Origin: an uncultured Spirochaetales bacterium
Lineage (GTDB): Bacteria; Spirochaetota; Spirochaetia; DTKZ01
Assembly (NCBI GenBank): GCA_937991975.1
Contig: CALKLC010000120.1
Span: 1-42,664, forward strand
Direction of reading: 5' to 3'
Length of the DNA: 42,664 bases
Positions 16,963 through 26,339 of the stretch are shown here, piece by piece. Positions within the stretch are counted from its first letter, which is position 1; the number at the start of each line of letters is the position of its first letter. A program made the translations under genes and the position numbers. The notes beneath the pieces were generated by a model. That model did no database searches, was not told the origin of the DNA, and saw nothing but the letters and a program-made list of their open reading frames with translations.

Positions 16963-18246
16963 CTACCCCCTGTCAAGTAAGACACGCGGTGAAAAGATAG
17001 GCTTCCCGCTGCCAGGGTTTTGCACAGCGAGATTATGCATGGAAAGAGCCTTCAGGGCCGATTCCACATCCTTCAGGCCGTTCCCTGTAAGTAGTACTAC
17101 TTCTGGACCTTGAGGGTCCTTCCTCGACCCCCGAAGGTCCTTTCCTGCAACCAGAAGATCCTTGAGATACCCTGCAAAGGCTGTGGCGCCAGCAGGTTCA
17201 GAGAAGAGGCCTGTCCAGGAAGCGAGATTCTTCTGTGCTTCCAGGATCTCGCTGTCCGAAACAATGATTATACGCCCGCCGTAAGCTTTTAATTTTTGGA
17301 CTGCAAGATATCCGTTTCGGGGGATTTCTACAGAGATGGAATCTGCCACTGTATGGGCCCCCATCCCTCTGTCGAAAAGCCCCCTCTCTAAGGCCCGCGC
17401 AATTGCCGATGAACCCTCCGCCTGCACCCCAATGACTTCTGGTATTTCCTCTATTAATCCCAATCTTAAAAGATCCTCAAACCCGCGATAGACACCAGCA
17501 AGGATCACTCCATCCCCCACAGAAAGGTATACCCGTTTCGGCGCCCTTCCCAGGTCGCGAAAAATCTCCAGCGCAACGGTTTTCTTCCCTTCGATCGTAA
17601 GGGGTTGCTGGGCAGTATTCCGAGAAAGAACCTCTTTGTGGGACCTGCAGTACTCTAAGGATGCATCATACGCATCATCGTAGGTACCCTCTACCAGGGT
17701 CACTTCTGCTCCATACAGGAGGGACTGTACCCGTTTGGCCAGAGGAGCAGATGCAGGCATAAAGATCCGGACCGATAATCCTGCCGCGGCTCCCACCCCT
17801 GCCATGGAGGAAGCTGCATTACCCGTGGATGCTACCGCAATGGCTGAACGTCCATGCTTTTTTGCAAAGGCAGCTACTAGAAACGAAGCCCGGTCCTTCA
17901 ATGACCCTGTAGGGTTCGCTCCATCGTCCTTCAGGTATACCTCCTCGATTCCCGTCTGTTTCCACAACCTCGCAGGTTTCCAGAGGGGGGTATTCCCTAC
18001 CGGAATAGAAGGAAAGAACTCTCGTTCAACAGGAAGGAGGTCGAACACATCCCACTTTCCTGCCTTAGAATCGATCCATTCCCGCAGGAGAGGGTAGTTC
18101 CAATCAACCTCTAAGACTCCACGTAGAGGCTCTTTCGGATCCTGGGCAGCATGGCAGGCGGTACACACAAGCATCTCAGGGGAAGGATCATACTCCTTTC
18201 CACAGAGGCTGCACCGGTAGTGGAAGAGGGGCTCTTTCCTACCCAT
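16963..18246 (-). CDS. Threonine synthase-like PLP enzyme (fold type II)
   Basis: N-terminal CSLCGKEYDPSPEMLVCTACH zinc-ribbon-like; LKDDGANPTGSLKDRASFLVAAFAKKHGRSAIAVASTGNAASSMAGVGAAAGL. Confidence 0.85.
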   Translation of the reverse strand: MGRKEPLFHYRCSLCGKEYDPSPEMLVCTACHAAQDPKEPLRGVLEVDWNYPLLREWIDSKAGKWDVFDLLPVEREFFPSIPVGNTPLWKPARLWKQTGIEEVYLKDDGANPTGSLKDRASFLVAAFAKKHGRSAIAVASTGNAASSMAGVGAAAGLSVRIFMPASAPLAKRVQSLLYGAEVTLVEGTYDDAYDASLEYCRSHKEVLSRNTAQQPLTIEGKKTVALEIFRDLGRAPKRVYLSVGDGVILAGVYRGFEDLLRLGLIEEIPEVIGVQAEGSSAIARALERGLFDRGMGAHTVADSISVEIPRNGYLAVQKLKAYGGRIIIVSDSEILEAQKNLASWTGLFSEPAGATAFAGYLKDLLVAGKDLRGSRKDPQGPEVVLLTGNGLKDVESALKALSMHNLAVQNPGSGKPIFSPRVLLDRG

Positions 18247-19459
18247 GGGTTTGACCCAGCCTGTGGGATTCGTCTAGCACATAAGGAAGGTACGCGTAGA
18301 AAGCACTGGCTATTTCCAGATCCTTCACACGGGTGACTTCGTTGGGGGCATGGGCCTGCGCCTCGTCCCCCGGCCCGAAACCGATGGTGGGAATCCGATA
18401 CCTTCCACACACAGCGGTTCCGTTGGTGGAAAACGTCCACTTATCCACCACAGGCTCTGTACCAAAAAGCCCCTTGTACGCGTGCCTACCGGCTTGCACA
18501 AAAGGATGATCCGACGGAAGTTTCCAGGTGGGGAAGTAAAGTTCCTGGCCATAGGGAGTCTTTTTCCATCCAGGTTTGTCATAGTATGGAACGACTACCT
18601 CTTCAGCCAGACTTCCAAGGGCATCCTTCACCTGCTGCACTGCCAGTTCCATCGTTTCTCCCCAGGTAAGTCTGCGATCGATATAGAGGGAAGCCACATC
18701 GGGTACTGCACATTGGGAAGGTCCAAATGCTTTCAGCTGGGATACTACGATCGTTCCCTTCCCTAGAAACCGATCCTCATCGGGTTGCAATTCTTCATTC
18801 AACCCTTCGAGGGCCAGGGCAGCCCTGGCTGCTTTGTAAGCTGCATTTTCTCCCCGTTCCGGTGCCGAACCATGGGCAGAGACTCCTTTGATATGAACCT
18901 CCATCTCCATCCGGCCCCGGTGCCCCCGATACAACCGACAACTGGTAGGCTCGGTACTGATAAAGTAATCGGGAATAAACTGTTCTTCCTCGATCAGGTA
19001 CTTCCAGCACATTCCATCGCAATCTTCCTCAAGGACGGTAAAGGTAAAATACACGGAGTACTTCCCCCGGTAATCAAGATCTTTCAATATCCGACCCGCA
19101 GTCAGCATGGCCGCTGCTCCCCCCTTCTGGTCCGAGGCTCCCCGGCCGTAAACCAACCCATCCCGGATGGCCCCCGAAAAGGGATCGTCCTTCCATTGAC
19201 TGCGGTCTCCCACCCCAACAGTATCGATATGGGCGTCGATGACGAGTTTCTTTTGCCCTGACCCTATGCGAGCAACTAGACTCCCTAACCCGTCGATCCG
19301 CACCTCATCGAACTCGAGAGTTCTACATATGTGCTCCAGTTCCCGAATAACCCCTTCCTCTGCCCCTGAAAAGGAGGGGATACGGATGATTCGGGAAAGG
19401 TTCTCTGCTGTCATGGATGCATACGTATTTGCCAGTTTTTTAATTCTAACCGGATCCAT
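18239..19459 (-). CDS. M20 peptidase-family hydrolase, YgeY-like
   Basis: LVIDAHIDTVGVGDRSQWKDDPFSGAIRDGLVYGRGASDQKGGAAAML; VLEEDCDGMCWKYLIEE; GFGPGDEAQAHAPNEVTRV. Confidence 0.85.
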   Translation of the reverse strand: MDPVRIKKLANTYASMTAENLSRIIRIPSFSGAEEGVIRELEHICRTLEFDEVRIDGLGSLVARIGSGQKKLVIDAHIDTVGVGDRSQWKDDPFSGAIRDGLVYGRGASDQKGGAAAMLTAGRILKDLDYRGKYSVYFTFTVLEEDCDGMCWKYLIEEEQFIPDYFISTEPTSCRLYRGHRGRMEMEVHIKGVSAHGSAPERGENAAYKAARAALALEGLNEELQPDEDRFLGKGTIVVSQLKAFGPSQCAVPDVASLYIDRRLTWGETMELAVQQVKDALGSLAEEVVVPYYDKPGWKKTPYGQELYFPTWKLPSDHPFVQAGRHAYKGLFGTEPVVDKWTFSTNGTAVCGRYRIPTIGFGPGDEAQAHAPNEVTRVKDLEIASAFYAYLPYVLDESHRLGQTHG

Positions 19460-19461
19460 CT

Positions 19462-20028
19462 TTATACTCCTGCATTAGGTATAGAATATTGATCTGCCCA
19501 CCGGGCTAGAACGTACAGATAATCGGACATGCGATTCAAATACCGCTGACACGGAGCCAGTTCCTGCAACCCCCTGCTTCGAATAAGAGCTACGAGAGAT
19601 CGTTCCGCTCTGCGGCAGATGGTTCTACAGATATCCAGTCGGGCAGATAGGGCACAGCCTCCCGGCAATACGAACCGTTTGGGAACTTCAATCGATTCCA
19701 GCACTCTCTTTTCTACGGTTTCCAGAACTGTAATATCCTGATCCGTCAAAAGATCGAGGGCATGGAAGCGGGGGTCGGTTGGAGGAGTGGCAACCTCGGC
19801 CCCGATCCGAAAGAGGTTCAACTGAAGGGATTCCAGTTCGTCCTTGAAGAAGAGTCCCTTCCCTTCTGCTTTTACCCATCCGAGAAAAGAGTTCAGTTCA
19901 TCCAGGTCCCCCAGGACTTGGAATACAAGATCGTCTTTGGGCCTGCGTTCTCCATTGTATAGGGTGGACAATCCCTCATCTCCTCCCCGCGTGGTAATTT
20001 GATCGAAGGGAATTTTTCTACGTATCAT
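19462..20028 (-). CDS. ATP:cob(I)alamin adenosyltransferase (PduO-type)
   Basis: TRGGDEGLSTLYNGERRPKDDLVFQVLGDLDELNSFLGWVKA; VLPGGCALSARLDICRTICRRAERSLVAL. Confidence 0.92.
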   Translation of the reverse strand: MIRRKIPFDQITTRGGDEGLSTLYNGERRPKDDLVFQVLGDLDELNSFLGWVKAEGKGLFFKDELESLQLNLFRIGAEVATPPTDPRFHALDLLTDQDITVLETVEKRVLESIEVPKRFVLPGGCALSARLDICRTICRRAERSLVALIRSRGLQELAPCQRYLNRMSDYLYVLARWADQYSIPNAGV

Positions 20029-20153
20029 ATCGAACCTTCATCCCACAGTACTCTAAAACAGTGAAAAAAGCAATTTCCTTCCTCTTTACTCAGCTTCCCA
20101 TTCCATATTACAAATGAAGAATTAAATCCTGAGGAAAAAATGAGGGTAGTTGT

Positions 20154-21347
20154 ATGAGCGAGACGATCATCCCCAAGCTGCTTAAAGATCTGGAGACTAT
20201 TCCCTTCGACATGCACGAGAAGGATTTTCTTCTTACCTGGGAATTGAGCAAGGAAAACCTCCTTGCCATCCTGAAAACAGGACTCCTGTTGAAAGAGCTC
20301 CACCGAACAGGCTGTTCCATGCGGATTTTCGACACCGGGTTGGCTGTTTCCATCTTTAGGGACAACTCCACCCGGACCCGATTCAGCTTTGCCTCGGCAG
20401 TCAATGCCCTGGGCCTCACCCTCCAGGAACTGGATGAACGAACCTCCCAGATTGCCCATGGAGAGACCGAACGGGAAACCGCAGTGATGATATCCTTTCT
20501 GACGCAGGCAGTTGGGATTCGGGACGATATCTTCCTGGGGGAAGGGGACCGGTACCAGAGGAACTTCATCCAGGCCATTAAGGAGGCCTATCTGGAAGGA
20601 ATTCTCCATCAACGACCTGTCCTGGTAAATCTTCAGTCCGACATCGACCATCCTACCCAGAGCATGTCAGACCTGGCCAAACTGATAGACTATTTCGGAG
20701 GGGTAGAAAACCTCAAAGGTAAGAAGATTGCCGTTACCTGGGCGTATTCTCCTTCCTATGGGAAACCCCTCTCAGTGCCTCAGGGAGTAATAGGTCTTTT
20801 AACCCGATTCGGAATGGAGGTCACCCTTGCTCACCCAGAAGGGTACGAGTTATTACCCGATGTGGTTGCTCTGGCCAAAAAGCAAGCGGAGGCCAGTGGG
20901 GGGGCTTTTTCTATAACGAATAGAATGGATGAAGCTTTTACCAATGCTGATGCCGTGTACCCCAAATCCTGGGCTCCCTACCAGGTGATGGTGCGTCGAA
21001 CAGAGCTTTTAAAATCGGGGAATACGACTTCGCTGAAGGATCTGGAAAAAGAATGTCTCGCCAATAATGCAAAGTACAAGGAATGGGAATGTACGGAAGA
21101 CAAAATGAAGCTCACCAGGAACGGAAAGGGTCTATACATGCATTGTCTCCCAGCAGATATCAGTGGGGTGAGTTGTAAAGAAGGGGAAGTGGCGGCCTCT
21201 GTGTTCGACGCGTACCGAAAGGATCTATACCATCAGGCAAGTTTCAAGCCATTCCTCATCGCTGCTATCATTCTCCTATCACGCACAAAGGATCCACTCT
21301 CTACCCTGAAGAGGCTCTCGAACGAAGATAAACGGTTGCTCTTTTGA
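20154..21347 (+). CDS. ygeW: Knotted carbamoyltransferase, YgeW-like
   Basis: FRDNSTRTRFSFASAVNALGLTLQELDERTSQIAHGETERETAVMISFLTQAVGIRDD; HPTQSMSDLAKLIDYFG; LYMHCLPADISGVSCKEGEVAASVFD. Confidence 0.88.
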   Translation: MSETIIPKLLKDLETIPFDMHEKDFLLTWELSKENLLAILKTGLLLKELHRTGCSMRIFDTGLAVSIFRDNSTRTRFSFASAVNALGLTLQELDERTSQIAHGETERETAVMISFLTQAVGIRDDIFLGEGDRYQRNFIQAIKEAYLEGILHQRPVLVNLQSDIDHPTQSMSDLAKLIDYFGGVENLKGKKIAVTWAYSPSYGKPLSVPQGVIGLLTRFGMEVTLAHPEGYELLPDVVALAKKQAEASGGAFSITNRMDEAFTNADAVYPKSWAPYQVMVRRTELLKSGNTTSLKDLEKECLANNAKYKEWECTEDKMKLTRNGKGLYMHCLPADISGVSCKEGEVAASVFDAYRKDLYHQASFKPFLIAAIILLSRTKDPLSTLKRLSNEDKRLLF

Positions 21348-21434
21348 GGTTTTCCCTCGTTACAACCCTGCCTGCCCACGGGCCAATAAACTAGCAATAA
21401 ACTAGCATAGGTAAGAAGCGCACCTTTTTGGTTA

Positions 21435-21463
21435 AAAAAAGGGGGCCTTTTGGCCCCCTTTTT
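21435..21463. terminator. Bidirectional rho-independent terminator between convergent ygeW and hsp20
   Basis: AAAAAAGGGGGCC-TTTT-GGCCCCCTTTTT. Confidence 0.9.
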
Positions 21464-21496
21464 CTCTACATGTTTTCTTCCCTCAGGGAAAAGGGC

Positions 21497-21928
21497 TTAA
21501 CCTTCCCGGATAGGGATAGATTTCGGTTGCGCGGAGGCGAGTTTCTTCATCTCCAGAGTCAGTAGCCCGTTCTTGAACTGAGCGGAAATATTCTCCTTAT
21601 CCACCTCGTTGGGCAGCACGAAGCTCCTCTGGAAGGAAGAAGACCTCCGTTCCCGGATAAGATACCCGTTCCGTTTTTCCTCCCGACTCTCATCCTTTCT
21701 GGAAGATATAGTCAGGAGATTGTCCTCTACCTTTACCTCCACATCCTTGTCCGTCAGCCCGGGTAACTCAGCCTCCAGCACGTACCGATCCTTTTCCTCC
21801 CGTACATCTACCGCGGGAATCCGTGCTTCCCAAACGGGAGTATCGGAAAAGATCCGGTCGATCATGCGGTCGAAATCGCCCCACACATCCCCAAGGGTGA
21901 AAGGTTTGTACGTTACTAGGCTTTTCAT
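21497..21928 (-). CDS. Small heat shock protein (Hsp20/alpha-crystallin family)
   Basis: PAVDVREEKDRYVLEAELPGLTDKDVEVKVEDNLLTISSRKDE...SFQRSFVLPNEVDKENISAQFKNGLLTLEMKK. Start at ATG 21928 after GGAGGAGG. Confidence 0.95.
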   Translation of the reverse strand: MKSLVTYKPFTLGDVWGDFDRMIDRIFSDTPVWEARIPAVDVREEKDRYVLEAELPGLTDKDVEVKVEDNLLTISSRKDESREEKRNGYLIRERRSSSFQRSFVLPNEVDKENISAQFKNGLLTLEMKKLASAQPKSIPIREG

Positions 21929-21979
21929 AGGCACCTCCTCCTGTATAAATGATTCAATTTACTTTTTCACTAATTATTA

Positions 21980-21996
21980 AGCAATTAATGTGCCAA
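21980..21996 (-). promoter_or_regulatory. Putative sigma54 promoter for hsp20
   Basis: Minus strand TTGGCACATTAATTGCT; matches YTGGCACGNNNNTTGCW except one base, with GG-N10-GC spacing. Confidence 0.75.
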
Positions 21997-22175
21997 CTTA
22001 TCCATTAAAGCTTACTACTTAACAGTGGCCGATAATATTATTAATTCATTATTTTAAAAAGAGTTATTTGAATTCAATTCTCGATGCCGGGTCTGGAAGG
22101 GTTTTTCGAACGGATAGAACCGATAGAAGTATGGTTCAAATTAACACACCGAAACAGAAATTATGCTACAATATG

Positions 22176-22613
22176 TCATTTTGATACAGAAAGAGAAAGG
22201 ACACAGAGCAATTTCGTACTGTCCGAACCAATGAAAAGGAGGGAGCCGATTCTAGAGAGGGTAATCGCCCCTTCCTTATCACCTATCGCCGAACTATTCC
22301 CATCCCTCGGTAGTACCAGAGCTTCCAATTCTTTGATCAAGTTCAATGCTACAGGTTCCCCTTTGGGATCTGGATACGCGGTGTATAAGTATGAATACAG
22401 TTGAGAGCGCTCTACAGTAAAATTCTTTCCCTCTTCCCACTTTCCGCTAAACTGATACGCATACTGCCCAGGAGCCTTAAAAGCGATCGAATAAGTACCC
22501 AAAACCTTTGTCTCCTGGACCAGTACAACCTGTACCCCTTCCCTGGAGGGAGGTACTAAATGAAGAATCAGGAGTAGGATCCTAAGCACGAGGGGATTCA
22601 TGAAAGGATTCAT
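22176..22613 (-). CDS. Hypothetical protein with N-terminal hydrophobic segment
   Basis: 145-aa ORF; N-terminal hydrophobic stretch; no recognised family. Confidence 0.5.
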   Translation of the reverse strand: MNPFMNPLVLRILLLILHLVPPSREGVQVVLVQETKVLGTYSIAFKAPGQYAYQFSGKWEEGKNFTVERSQLYSYLYTAYPDPKGEPVALNLIKELEALVLPRDGNSSAIGDKEGAITLSRIGSLLFIGSDSTKLLCVLSLSVSK

Positions 22614-22654
22614 ACCAGGTTAGTATACCTTTTCTTTCCTTTCAGGGGAATCCC

Positions 22655-22684
22655 TTGACAGGCTCTTCCCCTGCTGCATAGTAT
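22655..22684 (+). promoter_or_regulatory. Putative sigma70 promoter for fba
   Basis: TTGACA-18 nt-TAGTAT upstream of ATG 22715. Confidence 0.55.
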
Positions 22685-22714
22685 GCAATGTAACGCTATA
22701 TTTAGGAGTGACAT

Positions 22715-23707
22715 ATGATTTCCTATAAAGAATTAGGGCTGGTGAACACGAAAGAACTGTTCGCCAAAGCAGTGAAGGGCGGATACGCCATACCTGCATA
22801 CAACTTCAATAACATGGAACAACTGCAGGCTATCATCACCGCCTGTGTCGAAACCAGGTCTCCCGTCATTCTGCAAGTCTCCTCAGGAGCACGAAAATAC
22901 GCCAATTCTACTCTTTTACGGTATATGGCGCAGGGTGCCGTGGCACTGGCGAAGGATCTGGGATATCCCATTCCCATCGTTCTCCACCTGGATCATGGGG
23001 ACAGTTTCGAGCTTTGTAAATCCTGCGTAGAGAATGGATTTTCCTCTGTGATGATCGATGGTTCACACCTGCCCTATGAGGAAAACGTTGCTCTCACCAA
23101 AAAGGTAGTAGATTTTGCTCACCAGTACGATGTCTCTGTAGAAGGGGAACTGGGGGTGCTTGCAGGAATCGAGGACGAGGTGTCGGCAGAGAAATCCCAC
23201 TACACGAAACCAGAAGAAGTGGAAGACTTCGTCTCAAAGACAGGGGTAGATTCTCTGGCGATCTCCATCGGAACTTCCCATGGAGCAACGAAGTTCAAAC
23301 CCGAACAATGTACCCGCACACCGGACGGGGTACTCATTCCGCCTCCTCTTCGGTTCGATATCCTTGAAGAAATCGAAAAGAAGCTTCCCGGTTTCCCCAT
23401 TGTTCTCCACGGTTCATCCTCTGTTCCCATCGAATACGTACGGATGATCAACCAATATGGGGGAAACATCAAAGATGCAGTAGGGATTCCAGAGGATCAA
23501 CTACGACGGGCAGCCCGCTCTGCAGTGTGCAAAATCAACATAGACTCCGATGGAAGGCTCGCAATGACTGCAATGATTCGGAAAGTACTGGCAGAAAAGC
23601 CCTCCGAATTCGATCCACGGAAGTACCTGGGGCCTGCACGGGATGCATTGAAAGAATTGTATAAACATAAGAATATCAATGTACTGGGATCGGCGAATCA
23701 AGCCTAG
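22715..23707 (+). CDS. fba: Class II fructose-bisphosphate aldolase
   Basis: AIPAYNFNNMEQLQAIITAC; PIVLHLDHGDSFELCKSCVENGFSSVMIDGSHLPYEENV; SIGTSHGATKF; IVLHGSSSVP. Confidence 0.96.
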   Translation: MISYKELGLVNTKELFAKAVKGGYAIPAYNFNNMEQLQAIITACVETRSPVILQVSSGARKYANSTLLRYMAQGAVALAKDLGYPIPIVLHLDHGDSFELCKSCVENGFSSVMIDGSHLPYEENVALTKKVVDFAHQYDVSVEGELGVLAGIEDEVSAEKSHYTKPEEVEDFVSKTGVDSLAISIGTSHGATKFKPEQCTRTPDGVLIPPPLRFDILEEIEKKLPGFPIVLHGSSSVPIEYVRMINQYGGNIKDAVGIPEDQLRRAARSAVCKINIDSDGRLAMTAMIRKVLAEKPSEFDPRKYLGPARDALKELYKHKNINVLGSANQA

Positions 23708-23731
23708 AATGTAGAATCAACCATGTGTTGT

Positions 23732-23761
23732 AAAGGGCTCCCTGTAAGGGGGAGTCCTTTT
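23732..23761 (+). terminator. Rho-independent terminator after fba
   Basis: AAAGGGCTCCC-TGTAAG-GGGGAGTCCTTTT hairpin. Confidence 0.75.
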
Positions 23762-24401
23762 ATAGATATTTTACTTTATCGATTAACTTTGGGAAAATGA
23801 TCGTTGTAGCCACAAAACTCCCCAGTATAAGCAGCGAAGAAATAAAACGAATGTTCACCCGATACAGGTAACTAAACCATCCCATAAGAAAAATCAGCAA
23901 CATTCCACCCCCTATCACAAGGAATCGTTCCCACCGAACAGTGGAAAACCAAACCCCTAAAGAGAGGCAGCCCACGTAGAGTAGCTGGATCCATAGAAAT
24001 GGGATCAAGAGGTATTGAAACCCTTCTTCCCATCCCCGAAAGGAGATATGAGCTTGCAAAGCGATAGGGAAAAAGCCCCCAGCACCGAAAGCAAGGAACC
24101 TTCTTCCCTGCTCCAGGATGGAAACCACGAGTCGTTTGCGATGCCACAACACGTAGCTGGCCAGTATGTAGAAAAGCGGAAGAACCAGATCAAGGAAAAA
24201 TCCCTTCGCGAACAGTTTCCATCCCTCGACGGAAAGAGAAAACATGCTCCCAAAGGTCCCATAAACGAGAAAGAAAGGTAAGGCAAGCAGGGCACCCCAA
24301 AGGAAGGTGTGAAGCCCCTCTTTTCTATCCCAGGAAGGCATATGGGTTTCCATGTAGTACCAGACGAAGAGGGTCGGACCGAACAATAAAAACACCGCCA
24401 T
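23760..24401 (-). CDS. Hypothetical multi-pass membrane protein
   Basis: 213 aa with about six hydrophobic segments. Confidence 0.65.
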   Translation of the reverse strand: MAVFLLFGPTLFVWYYMETHMPSWDRKEGLHTFLWGALLALPFFLVYGTFGSMFSLSVEGWKLFAKGFFLDLVLPLFYILASYVLWHRKRLVVSILEQGRRFLAFGAGGFFPIALQAHISFRGWEEGFQYLLIPFLWIQLLYVGCLSLGVWFSTVRWERFLVIGGGMLLIFLMGWFSYLYRVNIRFISSLLILGSFVATTIIFPKLIDKVKYL

Positions 24402-24490
24402 ACTTACACCCTACCACAGAGCATCCTTCGAACGCAAGGTGACTTACTTTTTGCTCCTTTTCTATTGATAACGATCAAGACACCATCTCC

Positions 24491-24519
24491 TTGACAGGGC
24501 AGGATGGAATCCTTAGTAT
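24491..24519 (+). promoter_or_regulatory. Putative sigma70 promoter for metX
   Basis: TTGACA-17 nt-TAGTAT; the ORF-track start codon (TTG 24491) is part of this -35 box. Confidence 0.65.
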
Positions 24520-24538
24520 CCTCCTAGGGATTCACGGA

Positions 24539-25696
24539 ATGAAAGATATGGGAACCAAAACAAACGTAGAGGGTTCTGTAGGAATTGTTACCCCCAAAGA
24601 GTACACCTTTGGTACTTCAACCACTCCCCTAACCCTTGAAAGCGGGAGAACCCTTTATCCTGTAACCATACGGTATGAAACGTATGGAACCCTCAATAGG
24701 GACAAATCCAACGCTGTTCTAATTCTTCATGCCTTTTCAGGGGATGCCCACGTGGCAGGGTACAGAACAGAGCAGGATCGTTATCCCGGTTGGTGGGACC
24801 CCATGGTGGGTCCTGGCAAACCTTTCGATACAAATAGATACTTTGTCATTTGCTCCAATGTCCTTGGTGGATGCCAGGGAACCACAGGCCCCAGCTCTAT
24901 AGATCCGTCTACAGGAAAACCCTACGGTCTTTCATTCCCCCTCATCACTATTGGCGACATGGTACATGTCCAGCGCCACTTGATCGATCACCTGGGAATC
25001 GAACGCCTTCTCACGGTGGTAGGGGGATCGATGGGAGGGATGCAGGCGCTGGAATGGGCCATTATGTATCCTGAACGGGTACGTTCTGCCATTGTCATCG
25101 CTGCTACACCACGGCTCACAGCCCAGGGGATTGCCTTTAATGCCGTGGGAAGGAATGCCATCACTTCCGATCCAAACTGGAACGGGGGTGACTACTACGA
25201 GAAAGACATCCCATCCCGAGGGCTGGCCATTGCCCGGATGATCGGTCACATTACCTATCTCTCCGAAGAATCCATGCATCACAAGTTCGGGAGGCGACTC
25301 CAGAATCGGGAACAGTACGGTTTTGACTTCAACGATCAGTTTGCTGTGGAAAGTTACCTGGAGTACCAGGGGGACAAGTTCGTGGAAAGGTTCGATGCCA
25401 ATTCCTACATCTACATCTCCCGTGCGATGGATTACTTCAACCTGGATGAAAAGTATGGTTCCCTGGAAGCTGCATTCCGCAGGACAAAGGCGAAGTTCTT
25501 GATCGTTTCTTTCACATCAGATTGGCTGTATCCTCCCAAACAATCAAAGGAAATGGTGTTCGCTCTGATGAAAGAGGGGAAAGATGTTTCCTATGCAGAG
25601 CTGGATTGTCCCTTTGGGCACGATTCCTTCTTAATAGAGACAGAACGACAGGGAAAATTGTTTTCATCCTTTTTGGAGAATCTCTATGCACACTAA
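24539..25696 (+). CDS. metX: Homoserine O-acetyltransferase
   Basis: YETYGTLNRDKSNAVLILHAFSGDAHVAGY; LTVVGGSMGGMQALEWAIMYPERV (nucleophile elbow); GHDSFLIE. Start at ATG 24539 or 24548. Confidence 0.95.
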   Translation: MKDMGTKTNVEGSVGIVTPKEYTFGTSTTPLTLESGRTLYPVTIRYETYGTLNRDKSNAVLILHAFSGDAHVAGYRTEQDRYPGWWDPMVGPGKPFDTNRYFVICSNVLGGCQGTTGPSSIDPSTGKPYGLSFPLITIGDMVHVQRHLIDHLGIERLLTVVGGSMGGMQALEWAIMYPERVRSAIVIAATPRLTAQGIAFNAVGRNAITSDPNWNGGDYYEKDIPSRGLAIARMIGHITYLSEESMHHKFGRRLQNREQYGFDFNDQFAVESYLEYQGDKFVERFDANSYIYISRAMDYFNLDEKYGSLEAAFRRTKAKFLIVSFTSDWLYPPKQSKEMVFALMKEGKDVSYAELDCPFGHDSFLIETERQGKLFSSFLENLYAH

Positions 25697-26339
25697 CCTA
25701 TCAAAACATGTGTTTCAGGAAATTGCCCAATTGATCCCCGAAGGCAGCAGAGTGCTTGACCTTGGTTGCGCCGATGGTGACCTATTAGAGTTCCTTTCCC
25801 GGACCAAGCAGGTAAAGGGCATGGGAGTCGATATCGATGAGAAAATGGTTCTTCAATGCATTGCCCGGGGAATTTCTGTCTTTCAAGGGAACCTCGATGA
25901 GGGGTTACGGGATTACCAGACAGCCAGTTACGATTATGTGATTCTCAGCAGGACACTTCAGGTAGTGCATAAACCAGTCCTCATTCTCAAAGAGATGGTG
26001 CGAGTGGGAAAACACGCAATCGTAACCTTTCCCAACTTTGGATACCTCCCTATCCGTCTTCAACTTCTCCTGAAGGGGCAAATGCCTGTCACCTCATCCC
26101 TCCCTTTTCAATGGTACGATACTCCCAATATCCATCTCTGTACCAAGAAGGACTTCCGAAACCTTTGCAGAGCATTGGGGATCCCCATTCTAAAAGAGAT
26201 CGATCTGTGGAACAGGAAGCGTATCCCCCCTTTTCTGGGGAATGCCTGTGCCATGGAAGTGTGCTTTTTGTTGCAGGGCAGTAGTAATGAGGAATCCCTA
26301 ATTGGAGAGCATCGATTCCAGATCCAAACGATCCTGTAG
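25686..26339 (+). CDS. metW: Methionine biosynthesis protein MetW (methyltransferase fold)
   Basis: IPEGSRVLDLGCADGDLLEFL...GVDIDEKMVLQCIARGISVFQGNLDEGL; overlaps the metX 3' end. Confidence 0.93.
   Translation: MHTNLSKHVFQEIAQLIPEGSRVLDLGCADGDLLEFLSRTKQVKGMGVDIDEKMVLQCIARGISVFQGNLDEGLRDYQTASYDYVILSRTLQVVHKPVLILKEMVRVGKHAIVTFPNFGYLPIRLQLLLKGQMPVTSSLPFQWYDTPNIHLCTKKDFRNLCRALGIPILKEIDLWNRKRIPPFLGNACAMEVCFLLQGSSNEESLIGEHRFQIQTIL

Noticed and set aside
20025-20651. 208-aa minus-strand ORF antisense to ygeW
   Set aside because: Mirror of a well-supported ygeW coding frame; low-complexity composition and no recognisable motifs.
24491-24538. TTG start of the metX ORF at 24491
   Set aside because: This TTG is part of a TTGACA -35 box; initiation at ATG 24539 or 24548 is more likely.
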